Notes under the pieces: generated by a model | The model's input: only the letters and a program-made list of their open reading frames with translations | The model's database searches: none | Told to the model about the DNA's origin: nothing | Assembly (NCBI GenBank): GCA_963795805.1 | Contig: CAWCIV010000004.1 | Span: 682,001-746,000, forward strand | Length of the DNA: 64,000 nt | Direction: 5' to 3' | From: JALYYC01 sp963795805 | GTDB taxonomy: Bacteria > Chloroflexota > Dormibacteria > CF-121 | Shown here: in pieces, positions 33,278 to 42,142 of the stretch | How positions within the stretch are numbered: position 1 is the stretch's first letter | Layout: each line of letters begins with the position of its first letter | Translations under genes and position numbers: made by a program

Positions 33278-33874
33278 TTGGTTCGGCTGCTGGCGGTCAG
33301 CGATGAGGTTGAGTCCCAATTACTGTCGGAGCGCACGGTCGCCACCAAGGGTCGGGTCGATCTGGTTATCGGGTGTGGTGATCTCCCGGCTGACTATCTC
33401 GATTCCCTCGCCACGCTCTACGGTGCGCCCCTGCTCTTCGTTCGCGGGAACCACGATCCCCCCGGCCGGAAGGGTGCTTACCCGGCTGGCGCCGAGATCG
33501 ACGGGCGGGTGGTCGTCGAGCACGGGCTTGTCATCGGCGGCCTCGAAGGCTGCATCCGATACAACGACGGCGCCCATCAATACACCGAGCGGCAGATGAT
33601 GGCCAAAGTGATGGCGCTGCGGCTCCGACTTGGACTGCGGCGCCGCCTTGACGTGTTGATTACGCACGGTCCCCCGCCCGGCGCCACCGAGGGGGCCGAT
33701 GCCGCCCACCGCGGCCTCCGGGCCGTCCGCCGGGCTGTCGAATGGATGAAGCCCCAGCTTCTTTTGCACGGGCACGTGCATCCGCACGGACGCGACATCG
33801 TCCGTCAGACCAGGCTGGGGGCAACGACCGTGATCAACGTCGTCGGCCATCGTGTCATTGAGGTGCCGGCATGA
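33278..33874 (+). CDS. calcineurin-like metallophosphatase with altered first motif
   Basis: A 198-residue phosphoesterase. Motifs II-V are present: GCGDLP, RGNHD, ITHGPPPG and HGHVHPH. The first motif, normally D-x-H, reads AVSDEVES, so the usual His is missing. I have the impression that this SDEV form defines a subfamily, but that is from memory. Substrate unknown. TTG start at 33278 is the only reasonable one and lacks a good ribosome site. The stop overlaps the ATG of the next gene, so the two are probably co-translated. Confidence 0.82.
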   Translation: MVRLLAVSDEVESQLLSERTVATKGRVDLVIGCGDLPADYLDSLATLYGAPLLFVRGNHDPPGRKGAYPAGAEIDGRVVVEHGLVIGGLEGCIRYNDGAHQYTERQMMAKVMALRLRLGLRRRLDVLITHGPPPGATEGADAAHRGLRAVRRAVEWMKPQLLLHGHVHPHGRDIVRQTRLGATTVINVVGHRVIEVPA

Positions 33875-34842
33875 AACAGCTGCGGGCGCGGGCGGACTGG
33901 GAAGGTGCTCGGCTGCAGGCCTTTTTGCAAGACGCCGGCGCGGTCTTCCGCCGGGACGCCCGGCCCCTGCTCTCCTTCGACGAAGTCCGTCGCGCCGCCC
34001 GCTTCGAGGGCCAGGCCGACCGCGGACTCAAAGAGATCCCGATTGGCCGCATTCGCGGCTCGGTCGGCCGGCCGAACGACTTCGATGCGTCCTTTCTTCC
34101 CGTCAAGCCATTTCTGCGCAAACGCTGGGCGGAGCTGGACGCAGTGATGCGCCGCGGGGAGGGAGTGCCTCCGATCGAGGTATACCACCTGGCCGGCGTC
34201 TACTTCGTTAAGGACGGCCACCATCGAGTCTCGGTCGCCCGCAAGCTGGGCTGGAAGACGATCGAGGCTCGCGTCATCGAGGTCCGCACCCGGGCGCCGC
34301 TGACTGACACGATGGACGCGGCCGCCCTACTCCAGGCGAGGGAGTACGTGGACTTTCTCGAGCGCACGCAGCTCGACCGGGTCCGGCCGAACGCCACCAT
34401 CGAGGTCAGTAAGCTCGGACGCTACGACCGCCTCTACGAGCACATCCTTGGGCACCGCTACTTCCTTGGCCTTCAACAGTACCGTGAGGTCAGCATGGCG
34501 GAGGCGGCGGCCAGCTGGTTCGATACGGTCTATCAGCCCATCGCTGGACTGATCCATGAGTACGGCATCCTCGACCATTTCCCCGGGAGGACGGAAGCGG
34601 ACCTTTACCTGTGGATCACGGCGCGCTGGCTTGCGCTGAGTCGAAGCGAGCAGCCGGCCGGGCCGGCCGAGGCCATCGCGGACATCCTGTTCGAGACCGA
34701 GGGCACTCCGGCGCCGCCATCGCACGTGCAGACGACGCTGCGGGGCTGGCTTGGTCCGCCCCATCGCGCCATCGAACTGCCGGCCCGGCTTGTCCGTCGC
34801 GCGAAAACGTCGGTCGATGGCCTCAAAAAGCCTCCGGCCTGA
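33871..34842 (+). CDS. ParB-like (DUF4032-type) domain protein, function unknown
   Basis: A 323-residue cytoplasmic protein. Residues about 55-135 carry a ParB/sulfiredoxin-like core: EIPIGRIRGSVGR, then PPIEVYHLAGVYFVKDGHHRVSVARKLG and IEARVIEV. The D-G-H-H-R motif is typical of ParB-like nucleotide-binding folds. The C-terminal two thirds is helical and lacks a DNA-binding motif I know. The gene overlaps the metallophosphatase by four bases. It is not the chromosome-partition ParB, which has a different layout. Role unknown. Confidence 0.65.
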   Translation: MKQLRARADWEGARLQAFLQDAGAVFRRDARPLLSFDEVRRAARFEGQADRGLKEIPIGRIRGSVGRPNDFDASFLPVKPFLRKRWAELDAVMRRGEGVPPIEVYHLAGVYFVKDGHHRVSVARKLGWKTIEARVIEVRTRAPLTDTMDAAALLQAREYVDFLERTQLDRVRPNATIEVSKLGRYDRLYEHILGHRYFLGLQQYREVSMAEAAASWFDTVYQPIAGLIHEYGILDHFPGRTEADLYLWITARWLALSRSEQPAGPAEAIADILFETEGTPAPPSHVQTTLRGWLGPPHRAIELPARLVRRAKTSVDGLKKPPA

Positions 34843-34845
34843 GGC

Positions 34846-35160
34846 TCAGACCTCGGTCTTTCGCTTCTCCGGATAGGCGGTGTTGATCTCGGCCTGCACC
34901 CGGGCCTTGTCGGCGTCGCTTTTAAAGTAGTCGAAGTTCCACGCGATGAATTTCTTCATCTCCCCCGGAACCTCGTCCTCGGGATAGATGGCAGCAACCG
35001 GGCAGGGATCGACGCACGCCCCGCAGTCGATGCACTCATCGGGGTTGATATAGAGCATCCGGTCTTCCGTTCCGCCGTCGATGATGCAATCGACCGGGCA
35101 GACATCGACACACGATTTGTCCTTGAGATCGACGCAGGTCTCGGTGATGATGTAAGCCAC
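34846..35160 (-). CDS. fdxA: 7Fe ferredoxin ([3Fe-4S][4Fe-4S])
   Basis: A 104-residue ferredoxin. ETCVDLKDKSCVDVCPVDCI has the Cys pattern of a 3Fe/4Fe site and ECIDCGACVDPCPVAAI gives the second 4Fe cluster; FNFDYF-like C-terminal residues (AWNFDYFKSDADKA) match bacterial 7Fe ferredoxins of actinobacteria and thermophiles. GTG start at 35160; a TAGAGT box lies about 18 bases upstream. It may be the electron partner of KorAB and of the molybdenum hydroxylase at 9.5-13.5 kb. The 169-base gap to the next gene (35161-35329) shows nothing else. Confidence 0.93.
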   Translation of the reverse strand: MAYIITETCVDLKDKSCVDVCPVDCIIDGGTEDRMLYINPDECIDCGACVDPCPVAAIYPEDEVPGEMKKFIAWNFDYFKSDADKARVQAEINTAYPEKRKTEV

Positions 35161-35329
35161 GTTCAGGTCCGGAAGTTCACTCTAGCACAGGGTCTCTGCC
35201 GGATCGGTACGCCTGGTGACGCCCGACTGAAGGGGCCAGTGGAGCTCCGGCACAGGACTGTCACAGAGCAGTGCGCGGTCGGGACTGGGGGGCGGCAAGA
35301 GGAGCCTTACCGCCCGCGTTACCTCTTTC

Positions 35330-36235
35330 GTGGCCCTGCCGAGACCCGACCAGCGACGCGTGTTCCGGCCGGCGCGTCGAGTCTCCTGGGGAACGAGGAT
35401 CTTCGCGATTCTCGTCTTCCTGCTGGCCATCGGAGCCGTGGCCGCTTTCGTCGTCCTCGTCATCCCAACCCAGATTGCCGCGCTGACCCAAACCGAAGCT
35501 AATGAACTCCGTACCGCCCGGCAGGCCTCGTCCGCCGTGGCCGTTTCGGCCGATGCGCTCTGGGGCGAGGTCGGCAGCACGGGGGGCATCAGCCTGGCAC
35601 CCGACCGTCTGATCCAGGATCTGGCCCTCGCCCGCTCGACCGAGAAGGCGGCGGACGACGCGCTCGGGCACGTTCAGGCCGCTCAGGCCGCCATGGCGCA
35701 GATCGACGGCATCCCGTTCCAATTGCACGCCCCGGCGGTCGTCGCCACCGACCGGCCCGCTCTTCTCCACCTCGAGAAGGCGCTTGGTTCGGCGATCAAG
35801 CTGGCGCACGGGGCGACGCTGCAGCTGACGATCGCCCAACACGCCACCCAGGACGCGCAGAGGCTGGCGGGACCGCTGAATCAGAGCCTTGCCACCCGCG
35901 ACTGGACGACCGCCTCCCGCACCGCCGACAGTATCCAACAGGACCTGAAGTCGCAGGAGACCGCGGCCGCCGACCCAGAAGCGCTCCTCGATCCCCGCTG
36001 GATCGCCTGGATGGATGGGATGATCAGCTACGCGACGGCCGCCCAACAATACGGGCTCAGCAGCGCCGCCAACCAGACCCAGACCGCCCAGCAGCAGGCC
36101 CGGGCCATGGCAGCGGCCACCGACCGCACGAACGCGGCCTGGACCGCAGCCCAGGCCGGGGCGCAAGCGTGGCAGCTGAAGACGGTCCAGCCGATCGCCG
36201 ACGAAGTGCACAGGGAACTCACCGCCGCCGGCTGA
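35330..36235 (+). CDS. membrane-anchored coiled-coil protein, function unknown
   Basis: A 301-residue protein with a basic N-terminus (about 1-22), one transmembrane segment (about 23-46) and a long extracytoplasmic region that is Ala/Gln-rich and helical throughout, probably coiled coil (for example TASRTADSIQQDLKSQETAA and QTQTAQQQARAMAAATDRTN). No family is recognised. GTG start at 35330 lacks a Shine-Dalgarno, so the exact start is uncertain. Its end faces the convergent alpha-hydroxy-acid oxidase gene. Confidence 0.65.
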   Translation: MALPRPDQRRVFRPARRVSWGTRIFAILVFLLAIGAVAAFVVLVIPTQIAALTQTEANELRTARQASSAVAVSADALWGEVGSTGGISLAPDRLIQDLALARSTEKAADDALGHVQAAQAAMAQIDGIPFQLHAPAVVATDRPALLHLEKALGSAIKLAHGATLQLTIAQHATQDAQRLAGPLNQSLATRDWTTASRTADSIQQDLKSQETAAADPEALLDPRWIAWMDGMISYATAAQQYGLSSAANQTQTAQQQARAMAAATDRTNAAWTAAQAGAQAWQLKTVQPIADEVHRELTAAG

Positions 36236-36252
36236 TCCAGCCTCCTGGCCGC

Positions 36253-37365
36253 TTATGCGCGGACGAGCAAGTCCCCGCTGAGCTCGCTCAGGCGCTTGAC
36301 GCCGAGCAGCATCATCGACACCGTGATCTCGTCGCGCAGCAATTCCAGGGCTCGGGCGACCCCGGCGTGGCCGTCGACGGCGAGCGCCCAGAGGTATGGC
36401 CTGCCGATCAGGACGCTGCGCGCTCCGAGGCAAAGCGCCTTGAGCACGTCGGTTCCGCGGCGCACTCCGCCGTCCACCATCACCGGCACCTCCGCCCCTA
36501 CGGCCTGGATCACCTCGGGAAGCGCGTCCAGGGTCGCGATCGAGTAATCGAGCTGACGGCCGCCGTGATTGCTCACAATCAACGCCAGAACGCCTTCGTC
36601 GACCGCGTGACGGGCGTCGTCGCCGCGGACCACGCCCTTGACCATGACGGGGAGCCGGCTCTTGTCGACCAGCCACTCCAGGTCTTTCCACGAAAGCCAG
36701 GAGTCGAGCTGGCTCGTGAAATACGCGGAGAGGGCCGACTGTCCGGCCTCCGCTCCCCCGGTCCTGTTGAGCGCGCCGGCCAGATTCTCATAACGCATCC
36801 CCTCGGGAAGGCCGAAGGCGTTGCGAAAGTCTCGCTCCCGCCGTCCCAGCCTGGGAGTGTCGACGGTCAGCATCACGGCGCTGTAGCCGGCGGCGGCCGC
36901 GCGCTCGATGAGGTCGATCGTGATCCCGCGGTCCCTGTACATATAGAGCTGAAACCATTTGGTTTTTGAGCAGGCGGCGCCCACGTCCTCCAGCGAAACC
37001 GTCGAGAGCGTGCTGAGGGAGTAGGCAATCCCGGCCTCGGCCGCCGCCCTCGCGGCCGCGATCTCACCGTCCGGGTGCGCCATTTTCTGCGTCGCCGCGG
37101 GGGCCAGCTGCACCGGCATGGTGAACCGTTCTCCGAGGATCTCGCAGCTCAGGTCCGGCTCGGGGATCGACGACAGAACCTTGAAGCGGAAGCGGTACTG
37201 CGCGTAGGCGGCGCGGTTCCCGGCGAGTGCGGCTTCGTCCTCGGCGCCGCCCGCAAAGTAGTCGTAGGTCGCCTGGGGCAGCAGCGCGCGAGCGCGCGGC
37301 TCGAAGTCGTCCAAACGGACCGGAGGAGAGAACTCCGCCTTCGCGGACCGCTCGATCGTCGCCAT
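36253..37365 (-). CDS. FMN-dependent alpha-hydroxy-acid oxidase/dehydrogenase (lactate or glycolate type)
   Basis: A 370-residue TIM-barrel flavoprotein that oxidises 2-hydroxy acids to 2-oxo acids. N-terminal YDYFAGGAEDE, STLSTVSLEDV, QLYMYRDRG, LTVDTPRLGRRERD, VMVKGVVRGDDA, catalytic His in VSNHGGRQLD, and FMN-phosphate loop VMVDGGVRRGTDVLKAL with RSVLIGRPYLWAL are all present. ATG 37365 is chosen; a CACAAT box seven bases upstream suggests a leaderless start, but an in-frame ATG at 37374 is possible. It diverges from the lactate permease gene, so lactate is a likely substrate. Confidence 0.93.
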   Translation of the reverse strand: MATIERSAKAEFSPPVRLDDFEPRARALLPQATYDYFAGGAEDEAALAGNRAAYAQYRFRFKVLSSIPEPDLSCEILGERFTMPVQLAPAATQKMAHPDGEIAAARAAAEAGIAYSLSTLSTVSLEDVGAACSKTKWFQLYMYRDRGITIDLIERAAAAGYSAVMLTVDTPRLGRRERDFRNAFGLPEGMRYENLAGALNRTGGAEAGQSALSAYFTSQLDSWLSWKDLEWLVDKSRLPVMVKGVVRGDDARHAVDEGVLALIVSNHGGRQLDYSIATLDALPEVIQAVGAEVPVMVDGGVRRGTDVLKALCLGARSVLIGRPYLWALAVDGHAGVARALELLRDEITVSMMLLGVKRLSELSGDLLVRA

Positions 37366-37446
37366 ACCCGCCATTGTGGCGCCTGACCCGTCAACTGTGT
37401 CACGCTAAGGGCTGGGTTCGATCCGGGAGGAATTGGGAGGCCCAGC

Positions 37447-39369
37447 ATGCACGGGGCGGTTATTTTCCTGGCGTTCCACCATCAGTACCAGCCGGTCGGT
37501 GGCAGCATCGCGCTGTCGGCCCTGGTCGCCGGCATTCCGCTGTACGCGCTCTTCATCATGCTGGCGGTGCTCCGCCTGCCCGCGTGGATTTCGGCCCTGG
37601 CGGCGATGCTCACCGCGGCGGTGCTCGCCGCCGTGGTCTGGGCGATGCCCGTCGGGCTTGACGTCTCGGCGACGACGGAAGGCATCGCGAACGGGCTGTG
37701 GCCGATCAGCTGGATCGTCCTCAATGCGGTCTTCTTCCACAACCTGACGATCGCCAGCGGCGACTTCGACGTCATCCGCCGTTCCCTCACCCGGCTCACC
37801 GAGGACCGACGCGTCCAGGCCTTGCTGGTGGCCTTCTGCTTCGGTGCGCTGATGGAAGGCATCGCCGGGTTTGGGGCGCCCGTCGCCATCTCGGCGGCCA
37901 TCCTGGCCAGCCTGGGCTTCGAGCCGATCAGCGCTGCCGTTCTGGCTCTCCTCGCCAATACGGCGCCCGTCGCCTTCGGATCGATCGGGATCCCGGTCGT
38001 GACCCTGGGCTTGCTGACGGCTCCGATCATCGGCCACGGCGCTGCCGATCAGACGCCGGTGACGCTGGCGCTGAGTGCCATGGTCGGCCGGCAGTTGCCG
38101 ATCTTCTCCGTCATCATTCCGGCCTTTTTGATCGTCGTCCTGGCCGGGTGGAAACGGATGGTCGAGGTCCTCCCGGCGGTTCTGACCGCGGGCGTCACCT
38201 TCGCCGTCGTCCAGTTCTTCGTCTCAAACTTCATCGGTCCCGAACTGACGGACGTCCTCGCCGCGCTCGTGTCGATGGCGGCGGTGGCCCTCCTGCTTCG
38301 GATCTGGCGGCCCAGGACGCTCTGGGGCTTTGCCGCCGACGCCGCGCCGACCGCGGCTCGGAGAAACCCGCGTTTTCGGGGCGTGGGCGCGGCCGTCGCC
38401 CAGGTGGTCGATCCCCCGGGTCGGATCGCGCGCGCTTACCTGATGTACGTGATCCTGGTGGGCGTGATCTTGATCGGCCAAATGGGCAACCTGCCGTTCT
38501 TCTCCGGGAGCCCGGCCGGCAACGTCAAGAACGCCCTGCACACCCCGGCGAACATCACCGCCGACCTCAAATGCGGTCAGCCGGCCTATAAACTCTGCCC
38601 CAGTCCATGGATCGGTCCATCCCCGACCGTGGATGCGAGTGCGTTCAAGTTCCCCTTCTGGCGCTTCCAATGGCCCGGCAGCTACACGGGCAGCTCCGCC
38701 AAGCCGGCGCCGCAGATTTTTCAGGAACCGCCGATCGTGGCCAAAGCCACGCCGTATCCGGTCACCTTCACCTGGGACTTCCTGGCAGCGGCAGGCAGCC
38801 TCGTACTCTACGCGTCCATCCTGGCCTTCATCGTGATGGCGGTGCGGGGCGCCCCGATCGGCATGTTCTTTAGGACTTATGGACGGACGCTCCGGCAGCT
38901 CGCGCTTCCCATCACGACCATCGCGTTCATCCTCGGGATCGCCGCGGTCATGAACTTCTCGGGCATGACGTCCACGCTGGCCCTCCTGATGGCGAAGACG
39001 GGTGCCGTGTTCCCCTTCTTCTCGGCGGTCATCGGGGCGCTGGGAGTCTTCCTGACCGGAAGTGACACCGCCTCCAATACGCTGTTCGGCCCGATGCAGG
39101 CATTCACCGCCAAGCAGATCGTGATCGGTGGGCACCACCTGAGTCCAATCCTGACCGCCGGAACGAATTCCTCGGGTGGCGTCATGGGCAAGATGATCAG
39201 TCCACAGAATCTCTCGGTGGGCGCCGCCGGCGTCAACCGGGTTGGTGCAGAGGGCGATATCTTCCGCCGCACGATCGGCTACAGCTTGATCCTGACGGCG
39301 GCCGTCGGCGTCGTGGCCATGCTCGAGGTGTATCTGATCCCGGGAATCATCCCGACGCTCGGCGGTTAA
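37447..39369 (+). CDS. lctP: L-lactate permease family transporter
   Basis: Integral membrane protein of 640 residues with about 13 hydrophobic segments. The blocks FHNLTIASGDFDVIRRSL, GALMEGIAGFGAPVAIS, AFGSIGIPVVTLG and GSDTASNTLFGPMQ are characteristic of LctP/LldP, which bring in L- or D-lactate and glycolate with protons. A loop of about 90 residues near 355-445 is polar. The start ATG has GGGAGG six bases upstream. First gene of the set permease-glcD-glcE-glcF. Confidence 0.95.
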   Translation: MHGAVIFLAFHHQYQPVGGSIALSALVAGIPLYALFIMLAVLRLPAWISALAAMLTAAVLAAVVWAMPVGLDVSATTEGIANGLWPISWIVLNAVFFHNLTIASGDFDVIRRSLTRLTEDRRVQALLVAFCFGALMEGIAGFGAPVAISAAILASLGFEPISAAVLALLANTAPVAFGSIGIPVVTLGLLTAPIIGHGAADQTPVTLALSAMVGRQLPIFSVIIPAFLIVVLAGWKRMVEVLPAVLTAGVTFAVVQFFVSNFIGPELTDVLAALVSMAAVALLLRIWRPRTLWGFAADAAPTAARRNPRFRGVGAAVAQVVDPPGRIARAYLMYVILVGVILIGQMGNLPFFSGSPAGNVKNALHTPANITADLKCGQPAYKLCPSPWIGPSPTVDASAFKFPFWRFQWPGSYTGSSAKPAPQIFQEPPIVAKATPYPVTFTWDFLAAAGSLVLYASILAFIVMAVRGAPIGMFFRTYGRTLRQLALPITTIAFILGIAAVMNFSGMTSTLALLMAKTGAVFPFFSAVIGALGVFLTGSDTASNTLFGPMQAFTAKQIVIGGHHLSPILTAGTNSSGGVMGKMISPQNLSVGAAGVNRVGAEGDIFRRTIGYSLILTAAVGVVAMLEVYLIPGIIPTLGG

Positions 39370-39394
39370 TCGCAGCGGGGTCCGAACAGCCGGT

Positions 39395-39400
39395 TAGGCT
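39395..39400 (+). promoter_or_regulatory. -10 box of glcD (TAGGCT), leaderless
   Basis: TAGGCT ends seven bases before the ATG at 39408, with no ribosome site. glcDEF may be transcribed independently of lctP. Confidence 0.45.
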
Positions 39401-39407
39401 AGGCGTT

Positions 39408-40889
39408 ATGGATCCCGCAGCGCGGCAACGGCTGGTGCAGCGGCTCCGAGGCGTGGTTGGGGATCGCTACGCCTTCGACGACCCGTACGAGATGCGGCTC
39501 TACCAGTACGATGCCAGCCCCGAGACGGCGCTTCCCGATGTGGTCGTGCTCCCCGCCAATGCCGAGGAGGTCGCACGGGTGGTGAAGATCTGTGCCGAGG
39601 AGCGTGTTCCGATCGTGGCCCGCTCGGCCGCGAGCAGCCTGGCGGGCGGTACGGTGCCGGTCGAGCACGGCGTCATCATCACGTTCCCGCGGATGAACCG
39701 AATCCTCGAGATCGACGTCGAGAATCTGCGGGCCGTGGTCGAGCCCGGCGTCGTCAACCTGGCGCTCAGCCAGGCGTTGCGACCGCTCGGCTACTACTAC
39801 GTGCCGGACCCTTCGAGCCAGGGAGCCTGCACCATCGGCGGCAACGTGGCGACGAATGCCGGCGGTCCGCACACCCTGCTCTACGGGGTCACGGTCAATC
39901 ACGTCACCGGCCTCGAGGTGGCGCTTGCCTCGGGGGAGCTGGTGTGCGTGGGCGCCGGGTTGGCCGCGGAGGCCCCCGGCTACGACCTGACCGGCCTGCT
40001 GGTCGGCTCCGAGGGAACGATGGCGATCATTACCCGGATCTGGGTCAAGATCACACCCCTTCCACCCAGGCAAAAGACCCTGCTGGCCATTTACCCGGAC
40101 ATCGAGTCCGCCAGCAATGGCGTCTCGGCGATCGTCGCGCAGGGCATCCTGCCGGCAGCGATCGAGATGCTGGACAAGATCTCGATCCAGGCGATCGAGG
40201 CCGCTTCCCACGCGGGGTATCCCCTCGATGCCGGGGCCGTGCTGTTGCTGGAAGTGGATGGGGTCGAAGCCGTCGTCGAGGACCTGGCCGACCGGATGGC
40301 CGCAATCTGCCGCGAGCAGGGCGCGACCGAGGTGCGGGTCGCAAAGACGGAAGCCGAGCGCCAGGCGCTCTGGAAGGGTCGGAAGGGGGCCTTCTCCGCG
40401 ATGGGCCGGCTGTCACCGGACTTCTATGTCATGGATGGGGTGGTTCCCCGCACGAAGTTGCCCGAGACCCTGCGGAAGATCGACGCCATCAGCGAACGCA
40501 CCGGATACAAGATCTGCAACGTCTTCCATGCCGGCGATGGCAATTTGCACCCGCTGGTACTCTTCGACGGCTTTAAGCCAGGCCAGTACGAGGCGGTGCT
40601 CAAGATCGGGGACGAGATCCTCAAGCTCTGCGCCGACGCGGGAGGTTCGGTTACCGGCGAGCACGGCATCGGGCTGGAAAAGCGCGAAAACATCCGCTAT
40701 GTGTTTTCCGACGATGATCTCGAAGTCATGGATCGGGTTCGCAAGGTGTTCGATCCCCACGGCCTCATGAATCCGGGCAAGGTGTTTCCGGGCAACGGCC
40801 TGCGTCCATCAGACCCTGCAACGCCGCCGCCCGGCCTGATCCATCGTCGGATCCCGGCCCCGGCGAACGGCGAGGAGATGTGGGTGTGA
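39408..40889 (+). CDS. glcD: FAD-linked 2-hydroxy-acid dehydrogenase subunit (GlcD)
   Basis: A 493-residue flavoprotein of the glycolate/D-lactate dehydrogenase type. FAD-binding PCMH domain: PIVARSAASSLAGGTVPVEHG, PDPSSQGACTIGGNVATNAGG, GLLVGSEGTMAIITRI. C-terminal domain: GDGNLHPLVLFDG and TGEHGIGLEKRENI with the metal-binding and catalytic His residues. It works with GlcE and GlcF to pass electrons to quinone. The end overlaps glcE by four bases. Confidence 0.95.
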   Translation: MDPAARQRLVQRLRGVVGDRYAFDDPYEMRLYQYDASPETALPDVVVLPANAEEVARVVKICAEERVPIVARSAASSLAGGTVPVEHGVIITFPRMNRILEIDVENLRAVVEPGVVNLALSQALRPLGYYYVPDPSSQGACTIGGNVATNAGGPHTLLYGVTVNHVTGLEVALASGELVCVGAGLAAEAPGYDLTGLLVGSEGTMAIITRIWVKITPLPPRQKTLLAIYPDIESASNGVSAIVAQGILPAAIEMLDKISIQAIEAASHAGYPLDAGAVLLLEVDGVEAVVEDLADRMAAICREQGATEVRVAKTEAERQALWKGRKGAFSAMGRLSPDFYVMDGVVPRTKLPETLRKIDAISERTGYKICNVFHAGDGNLHPLVLFDGFKPGQYEAVLKIGDEILKLCADAGGSVTGEHGIGLEKRENIRYVFSDDDLEVMDRVRKVFDPHGLMNPGKVFPGNGLRPSDPATPPPGLIHRRIPAPANGEEMWV

Positions 40890-42142
40890 AGACCGGCTCC
40901 CCGCCGCTGCCGGGTCACCAGATGGGCGTTGACGAGCAGCATCAACTGGCGGTGGATGGGTTGCTACCGGCCAAGATCATGCACCCGGGCGATTCCGACG
41001 ACGCGGCGCGTGGGCTTTTGCTCTGCGACCTGAACCGGGCCGCGGTGGTGCCCTGGGGCGGCGGGACCCAGATGTCGCTGGGCGCGGTCCCGAGTCGGTA
41101 CCAAATTGCGTTCTCCACCGAGCGGATGAGAAACCTGCTCGAGTACGAGCCCGGGGACCTCACCTGCCGCGTGGAGGCCGGGATGCGGCTCGGGGACCTG
41201 CAGGCGACGCTGACGGCGAAAGGGCAGCGACTGCCACTCGACCCGCCTCATCCGGAACGCGCCACCGTCGGTGGGATGGTCGCGGCCAACACGAACGCGC
41301 TGAGTCGCGCGCGACACGGAACGGTGCGCGACTGGGTGATCGGGATCGCCGTGGCGTACCCCTCGGGCAAGGTCGCGCGCGCGGGGGGCAAGGTCGTCAA
41401 GAACGTCGCGGGCTATGACCTGATGAAGCTCCACACCGGCGCGCTCGGCACCCTCGGGGTGATTACGGAGGTCAATTTCAAGCTGCAGACTCGTCCCGAA
41501 GCGGAGCGCACCCTGCTCGGCCATTTCGAGGATCCGGCGGCAGCGCTCAAGGCCGGCATCACGCTCGCGCACCAGTACCTGGCCCCGGCGGCCATCGTGC
41601 TCATGGACCGTGCCACGCTCTGGAATTGCGGGATGACGGCCGATTGGCGCTGGACGCTGGCGATCAAGCTCGAAGGTTATGCGCGGGAGATCGATCCGGC
41701 CCAGGACGCGTCCGCAACGATCGTTCGAGCAGAGGGTGGCCGCCTCGAGGGCCAGGCGGCGCCGGAAACCTTCTGGGACGAGGTGCGTGACTGGTCCGCA
41801 CCTCGCGATAACGACGCCGTCGTGCTCTACGGCATGACCGCGCTGACCGGCTTGCACACATTCCTGCCGGCGGCCATCGCGGAAGGACCGCTCCTCGCGC
41901 AGCCGGCGGCCGGCGTCGTCTATGTTCGCGTCCCGGCGGAGTCGGCCGGCAAGGCGCTTGCGCGAATGCGGGCCGCGGCCGGGGCGGACGGCCACGTCAT
42001 CGTCGCGCGCGCGCCGGCCGCGATCAAACCGCAGCTCGACGTGTGGGGCCCGCCCCCGCGCGGGTTCGGCGTGATGCGTTCGCTGAAACAGGCGTTGGAC
42101 CCGAACGGCACCTTGAGCCCGGGTCGGCTCGTGGGCGGCTGA
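40886..42142 (+). CDS. glcE: FAD-binding subunit of glycolate/lactate oxidase (GlcE)
   Basis: A 418-residue FAD-binding protein with a PCMH-type domain: PWGGGTQMSLGA, PPHPERATVGGMVAANTNAL, VKNVAGYDLMKLHTGALGTLGVITEV. The C-terminus ends LKQALDPNGTLSPGRLVGG. Smaller than GlcD and lacking the HGIGLEK motif, as usual for GlcE. GTG 40886 is chosen because GAGGAG lies eight bases upstream; GTG 40880 is in frame. The stop overlaps the glcF ATG (TGATG). Confidence 0.93.
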   Translation: MKTGSPPLPGHQMGVDEQHQLAVDGLLPAKIMHPGDSDDAARGLLLCDLNRAAVVPWGGGTQMSLGAVPSRYQIAFSTERMRNLLEYEPGDLTCRVEAGMRLGDLQATLTAKGQRLPLDPPHPERATVGGMVAANTNALSRARHGTVRDWVIGIAVAYPSGKVARAGGKVVKNVAGYDLMKLHTGALGTLGVITEVNFKLQTRPEAERTLLGHFEDPAAALKAGITLAHQYLAPAAIVLMDRATLWNCGMTADWRWTLAIKLEGYAREIDPAQDASATIVRAEGGRLEGQAAPETFWDEVRDWSAPRDNDAVVLYGMTALTGLHTFLPAAIAEGPLLAQPAAGVVYVRVPAESAGKALARMRAAAGADGHVIVARAPAAIKPQLDVWGPPPRGFGVMRSLKQALDPNGTLSPGRLVGG

